NCBI GenBank assembly: GCA_003599865.1
Contig: QZKS01000020.1
Coordinates: 1 to 64,000, forward strand
DNA: 64,000 nucleotides
DNA from: Desulfobacteraceae bacterium
GTDB taxonomy: Bacteria > Desulfobacterota > Desulfobacteria > Desulfobacterales > SURF-7
Direction: 5' to 3'
Of the stretch, positions 60,355-64,000 are shown one piece after another (positions within the stretch are counted from its first letter, which is position 1; each line of letters opens with the position of its first letter). The position numbers were made by a program, and so were the translations under genes. The notes below the pieces were generated by a model that was given only the letters and a program-made list of their open reading frames with translations, was not told where the DNA came from and did not search any database.

Positions 60355-62102
60355 TATATCCCGTCCAATCCCAGTTCCTTTATTTTTTCTGCAACCGGCA
60401 TGCCGTCCTGGTCCAGACCGCGGACCGTGTAATAATCGGAAACCGCCTTCTGAAAAGCCTTTCTGTCAATCGGTTTCAGATCAGCGGCCGATTGGCTCGT
60501 TTCCGGTTCCCCAAAAAAACGAGGAGGCAGATCATCATCCTTTCGCGAAAAACCATTTTTTGCGTTCATCATCCGCTCGTGGTAGCAGATCCGTTCACCG
60601 GTTTTCAGAAGATCCTGACCGGTCAGGCTATGACCGGTTACGGCCGAAAACACGGCTGCATACTCTTCGAGAGATGCGGCAAAAAACGTAAATTTGCAGG
60701 CTGTCAGGGAATCCGCAACCGCATTGACATCCTCATTGATCTTAATGATCCTGGCTTTTCCGGTAAACCGGAAACGATCGGTAGCCACCGGTTTTCGCAA
60801 GATTTCATGGCTGATGGGATATGCCCTCAGATGACAGGCGCCTCTGGTCGATACGGCAAAGGCCAGTGCCATGCCCATGGCGCCTCGCGGATCATATGCC
60901 GACAAATCCTGCTGCTTTACCGTTATTGCGGCATCCGGTCTTCCACAGGATCGGGCAAGCCTTGCCGATCCCATTCCAAGATTTGCGTATTCGCCTTTTC
61001 CATGGGCAATTTCCAGAAGAGCCCCCACAATGTTTTGGGAAGGAATCCGCTTTCCGGAGATCTCCTGCCGGCATGCCAGTACCGAAGCGGCAGAGATCGT
61101 GTCCATCCCCATTTCATTGCAGATCCGGTTTGCTTCCATAACCGTTTCCCGATCATGGTTGTTGATCAGTGCGCTGAAATGGGACATGGTTTCAAATTCC
61201 GGTATGGATCGTCCGGAATCGGTTATTTTTTTGCATTGCACATGGCATCCCCTGCATCCGGTTTTCCCGGGCTTATACTGCTTTTCATAGGCATGGGCAT
61301 TCATGGACCATGCATGAGCAAACCGGGTCTTTTGAAAATTATCCGTCGGCATCATGTTCCGGGCATCCATCAGGTCATACAGTGCCCCGGTACCATATGC
61401 GGAGATTCCAAACCTACCGAAAATCGCCGGAGATGCCGCCATGAGCCGTCTGATGTTCTCCCTTTCGTCCTTCAGCTTCTCCGGATCAAAGATACGGATT
61501 TTCCCGGTTCCGGTGACCGCAATGTATTTCAATTTTTTACCGGCGAGAATCAGGCCCAGACCGTTTCTTCCCGCAGCATAATGTCCGTCAATGATGATAT
61601 TGGAAAACCGCACACCGTTTTCCGCCGCAGGACCGATGGCCGCCACAGAGCCATGATCCTTGCAACAGGCTTGAACCTGAGAGGTTGTCATTCCGTGAAT
61701 GGCATCCGCAGGAACAAATTGTACGGAGGTGTTCGTGATCTCCAGGCCGATGTTCCGGCGGCTTCTGCCGGTAATGATCAACCCGTCAAACCCGGTCTTT
61801 TTCAGTTCCGTGCCGAAACAGCCGCCAACCGAAGAGTCCCCGATGGTTCCGGTCAGGGGTGACCGCGACATGAACGTGCTTCTGCCGGGTGTGGGGGAGG
61901 TTGTACCGGTAAGGGGACCTGCAAAAATCAACAACGGCATTTCCGGCGCATGCCATTTCCGGTGAATATGGGGAGACAGGTAATAACCGGCCAGGCCGCG
62001 GCCGCCGATAAAGTTTTGATAGATGGATATATCCGGTTTCTCGACTTCCCAGGTTTGAGAGGTGAGATCAATTCTTGCTATCTTCCCGCACCATCCATAC
62101 AT
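60354..62102 (-). CDS. Aldehyde:ferredoxin oxidoreductase (tungsten-pterin, AOR family)
   Basis: 582 residues from the ATG at 62102, preceded by AAAGGAT. Oxidises an aldehyde to the acid with reduction of ferredoxin, or the reverse. N-terminus YGWCGKIARIDLTSQTW and GGRGLAGYYLSP are typical. The [4Fe-4S] ligands are in GCRGCHVQCKK and, near the C-terminus, DSLTACKFTFFA. Pterin-binding regions include GPLTGTTSPTPGRST and GRNGLGLILAGKKLK. Length is slightly under the 605 residues of the best studied AOR. The gene is 27 bases after the sigma-54 activator gene. The substrate is not known. Confidence 0.92.
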   Translation of the reverse strand: MYGWCGKIARIDLTSQTWEVEKPDISIYQNFIGGRGLAGYYLSPHIHRKWHAPEMPLLIFAGPLTGTTSPTPGRSTFMSRSPLTGTIGDSSVGGCFGTELKKTGFDGLIITGRSRRNIGLEITNTSVQFVPADAIHGMTTSQVQACCKDHGSVAAIGPAAENGVRFSNIIIDGHYAAGRNGLGLILAGKKLKYIAVTGTGKIRIFDPEKLKDERENIRRLMAASPAIFGRFGISAYGTGALYDLMDARNMMPTDNFQKTRFAHAWSMNAHAYEKQYKPGKTGCRGCHVQCKKITDSGRSIPEFETMSHFSALINNHDRETVMEANRICNEMGMDTISAASVLACRQEISGKRIPSQNIVGALLEIAHGKGEYANLGMGSARLARSCGRPDAAITVKQQDLSAYDPRGAMGMALAFAVSTRGACHLRAYPISHEILRKPVATDRFRFTGKARIIKINEDVNAVADSLTACKFTFFAASLEEYAAVFSAVTGHSLTGQDLLKTGERICYHERMMNAKNGFSRKDDDLPPRFFGEPETSQSAADLKPIDRKAFQKAVSDYYTVRGLDQDGMPVAEKIKELGLDGI

Positions 62103-62129
62103 CAACCGTATCCTTTTTCGACTTGTTCC

Positions 62130-63722
62130 CTACTCCCCGACAGCCGTCAGATGAATACCCTGGTGGTAAACCGGCTTGCTGATGCCCAGCCGTTTCATTC
62201 TGGAAGCAAAGGTAGAGCGGTTCACCCCGGCATCCCGGGCTGCCCAGGTTACATTCCAGTGATGCTTCTGAAGAAGGTACATGGCATAACTGTGCTCGAC
62301 CTCATCCCAGGTGACATCACCAAAATTCATCCCCTCCTTTATACACGATGTTGAGTTTGAATGGAAAGAATCATTTTCACGGACAGGGAACAATTCTTTT
62401 ACCGCCCGGGAACGATCCCGGCTGGTGAACTGTATGGGAAGGTCCTGGGGCAGGATATAATTCTTTTCCGTTGCCACCAGCAGGTATCGAACCAGATTTT
62501 CCAGCTCCCGGATATTGCCCGGCCATGAATAGGACATGAGATATCGCATGGTTTCCGTGGTCCTTGTCTTGACCGGGATATTGGTTTTGATCGATTCCCG
62601 GTTCATGAAATGATTCATCAGCAGCGGGATGTCCTCACGCCTCTCCCGCAAGGGAGGGAGATTCAGGGGCAGTACGGAAAGACGATAAAACAGATCTTCC
62701 CGGAACTCCCCTGTTTCAACCATTTTTTCAATGCGTTTATTGGTTGCCGAGATAATCCGGATATCAATCTTTTTCACATGGGTTTCACCAAGGGGCTTGA
62801 TTTCGGAATTCTGAATCACCCGGAGGATACGCGCCTGAAGATTCAGGGGCATATCACCGATCTCATCCAGAAAAACCGTTCCGCCTTCCGCTGCCTCAAA
62901 CAGTCCGATCTTGTCTTTCACCGCCCCGGAAAAGGCTCCTTTTTTATATCCAAACAGTTCGCTTTCCAATAAATTTTCCGGGATTGCGCTGCAGTTCTGT
63001 ACCAGAAACGGTTTGTCACTGCGATTCCCGAGGCGATGAATTTCACGAGAAACCAGTTCTTTTCCGGTTCCGCTTTCACCGGTGATCAAAACCGGATAGT
63101 CGGTTCGTGCATAACTGCGAATCATTTCCATACAACCCTGAAAAGGAGGACTGTGTCCTACCAGAGCTTCATTTCCCCGGAGTTCCTCCAGCGTGTCTTT
63201 CAGGGCCTTTGTTTCTTCCATCTGCTTGCTGAACAGAATGGCGTTGCTTAGTGCCAGTGATCCGATATTGACAAGATTCTGGATGTGGCCAAGGTAGGTT
63301 GACTCCAGATTGATCCTATCCTGCTCCGGACTCGTATCGATCAGTTGGACCGCTCCGTATACGGTATTGTTACGCAAAAAGAGCGGGAAACAGAGAATCA
63401 GGCGGCTCTTTTCCGACAGGTGTTCCTCAAACTCCCGATAATGACGAGGATCCTTATTGGGGTTGGATATGGTCATTTTTCCGTTCTCGATAACCCATCC
63501 TACAACGCTTTGCTGATCTTCATCAATTCCAGCACCCAGTATATTTTCACATTGGCGGCCGGCCGCCTCAATGCATAAGTACTTCTTCCCCTTCTTAATC
63601 CAGATGGAGCCCCGCTCAACATTCTGGAGTCTCAAAAGGGCAAACAGAAATTTCCGCTGCAGTTCTCCGGGATCCAGTTCCTCGGAAAAAGACTTGAACA
63701 ACGCAAAGGATTCATTATCCAT
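62130..63722 (-). CDS. GAF / sigma-54 activator / Fis-type regulator
   Basis: 530 residues; the ATG at 63722 has GAGG eight bases upstream, and a start at 63755 is possible. N-terminal GAF sensor domain of about 160 residues, then a linker helix and the AAA+ domain: Walker A GESGTGKELVS, Walker B GGTVFLDEIGDMP, and the loop normally reading GAFTGA is GAFSGA here. GAFTGA contacts sigma-54; Thr to Ser is a mild change reported to reduce activity in some activators. The C-terminus is a Fis-like helix-turn-helix (WAARDAGVNRSTFASRMKRL). It is the first known gene of the AOR operon, so it may sense an aldehyde or related ligand and control this operon or others. Confidence 0.92.
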   Translation of the reverse strand: MDNESFALFKSFSEELDPGELQRKFLFALLRLQNVERGSIWIKKGKKYLCIEAAGRQCENILGAGIDEDQQSVVGWVIENGKMTISNPNKDPRHYREFEEHLSEKSRLILCFPLFLRNNTVYGAVQLIDTSPEQDRINLESTYLGHIQNLVNIGSLALSNAILFSKQMEETKALKDTLEELRGNEALVGHSPPFQGCMEMIRSYARTDYPVLITGESGTGKELVSREIHRLGNRSDKPFLVQNCSAIPENLLESELFGYKKGAFSGAVKDKIGLFEAAEGGTVFLDEIGDMPLNLQARILRVIQNSEIKPLGETHVKKIDIRIISATNKRIEKMVETGEFREDLFYRLSVLPLNLPPLRERREDIPLLMNHFMNRESIKTNIPVKTRTTETMRYLMSYSWPGNIRELENLVRYLLVATEKNYILPQDLPIQFTSRDRSRAVKELFPVRENDSFHSNSTSCIKEGMNFGDVTWDEVEHSYAMYLLQKHHWNVTWAARDAGVNRSTFASRMKRLGISKPVYHQGIHLTAVGE

Positions 63723-63754
63723 GTTGACAACCTCATGTGTTCCGCTGATATGCA

Positions 63755-63820
63755 TTATCGTGCTGTTGCCTGAACTTCTTCCATTACTTTTTCCCGAATG
63801 ATTTGCAAGATAGATACCAT
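63755..63820 (-). CDS. Possible 21-residue leader peptide
   Basis: A short frame MVSILQIIREKVMEEVQATA plus one residue that ends in TAATG, overlapping the longer possible start (63755) of the sigma-54 regulator. GGAAAT lies upstream at a fair distance. Coupled translation with the regulator is conceivable, but a frame this short can occur by chance. Confidence 0.25.
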   Translation of the reverse strand: MVSILQIIREKVMEEVQATAR

Positions 63821-64000
63821 GATTTTATTTCCGGAAGGCCGGCCTGTCCGGATATGGATGGAATGCACCTTTATGAGTATCGAAATATCAATAACAAACC
63901 GGACCACAGGCAAAAATCGCCAATGTGCCTGTCGATATGGTACCGATCTGATCAAATATCATCAATCATGATGAGATATAACAGGCTGTTTCCCGTCCCT
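63821..64000. other. Upstream region of the AOR operon
   Basis: About 180 bases to the window end. It presumably carries the promoter of the regulator-AOR operon. A GG-N8-GC element on the minus strand near 63914 is two bases too short for a sigma-54 site. I see no other gene or repeat here. Confidence 0.4.

Noticed and set aside
60300-61862. 520-codon open frame on the plus strand opposite the AOR gene
   Set aside because: Antisense shadow of AOR; protein is rich in His, Arg and Cys in the manner of a wrong-frame translation.
63900-63930. Sigma-54 promoter for the AOR operon (GG...GC element on the minus strand)
   Set aside because: Spacing between GG and GC is 8, not 10 bases, and the surrounding consensus is poor.
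1-64000. tRNA, rRNA and CRISPR arrays
   Set aside because: I looked through the intergenic stretches for T-loop-like GTTCRANYC sequences, long conserved rRNA stretches and regularly spaced repeats and found none. A covariance-model search would be needed for certainty about small RNAs.

Overview
The window looks like a chromosomal segment of an anaerobic Desulfobacterota bacterium, probably a sulfate reducer of the Desulfobacterales type. The main reasons are two indolepyruvate:ferredoxin oxidoreductase pairs, a tungsten aldehyde:ferredoxin oxidoreductase, a GTP-dependent PEP carboxykinase, a glycyl radical enzyme, a TatT-type lipoprotein, a DUF6178 protein and a dense set of two-component proteins. 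Lnt, AmpG, outer-membrane and lipoprotein signals show a Gram-negative envelope. I found about 51 protein genes and no rRNA, tRNA, CRISPR array or transposase. The assignment to a lineage is inference from gene content, not from a marker gene.

Layout: 1-1605 holds the end of a threonine aldolase gene and a small lipoprotein. 1644-8957 is one long minus-strand array: TetR regulator, SulP permease, a cytidylate-kinase-like/BON/REC fusion, a membrane histidine kinase, a response regulator, a kinase-like protein without a recognisable ATPase domain, and another response regulator. Two tandem operator-like palindromes lie in front of the TetR gene. 9283-15259 has TatT, an M20 peptidase, an amidohydrolase, a DHH phosphoesterase and a TruC-like pseudouridine synthase. 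15280-19283 is iorBA set 1 with a flavoprotein reductase. 19446-28420 has a cysteine synthase, two tandem TetR paralogues, a LysM protein, DUF6178, AmpG, PEPCK and RdgB. 28713-31171 is iorAB set 2. 31184-34320 is a triple PII-like protein coupled to a DUF1538 permease. 34431-38889 covers envelope functions (Lnt, a large acyltransferase, a DUF3187 outer-membrane protein).

The most unusual part is 39030-48365. A 1015-residue glycyl radical enzyme carries an N-terminal SCP2-like lipid-carrier domain and has no activating enzyme next to it. The last 51 bp of its coding sequence are repeated perfectly at 47322-47372. The 5.2 kb between the copies holds a promoter and three genes: an enoyl-CoA hydratase, an NDP-forming acyl-CoA synthetase and a KamA-like radical SAM protein. 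Directly after the second copy comes a lipoprotein alpha/beta hydrolase. The simplest reading is that a three-gene cassette was inserted at the 3' end of the glycyl radical gene and separated it from a hydrolase that used to follow it.

48409-51882 is a surface-modification trio (NoeA-like methyltransferase, small YLDPGAGS membrane protein, sulfatase-like membrane hydrolase). 52023-56917 is a complete branched-chain amino acid ABC transporter (livFGMHJ), which could feed the two Ior enzymes through transamination to 2-oxoacids. 57241-59124 has NAD kinase and a class II fructose-bisphosphate aldolase. 59179-63722 is a compact minus-strand operon: a GAF/sigma-54 activator, an aldehyde:ferredoxin oxidoreductase and a class II aldolase-family protein, ended by a clear intrinsic terminator. 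A plausible joint role is release of an aldehyde by the aldolase and its oxidation to an acid with ferredoxin reduction.
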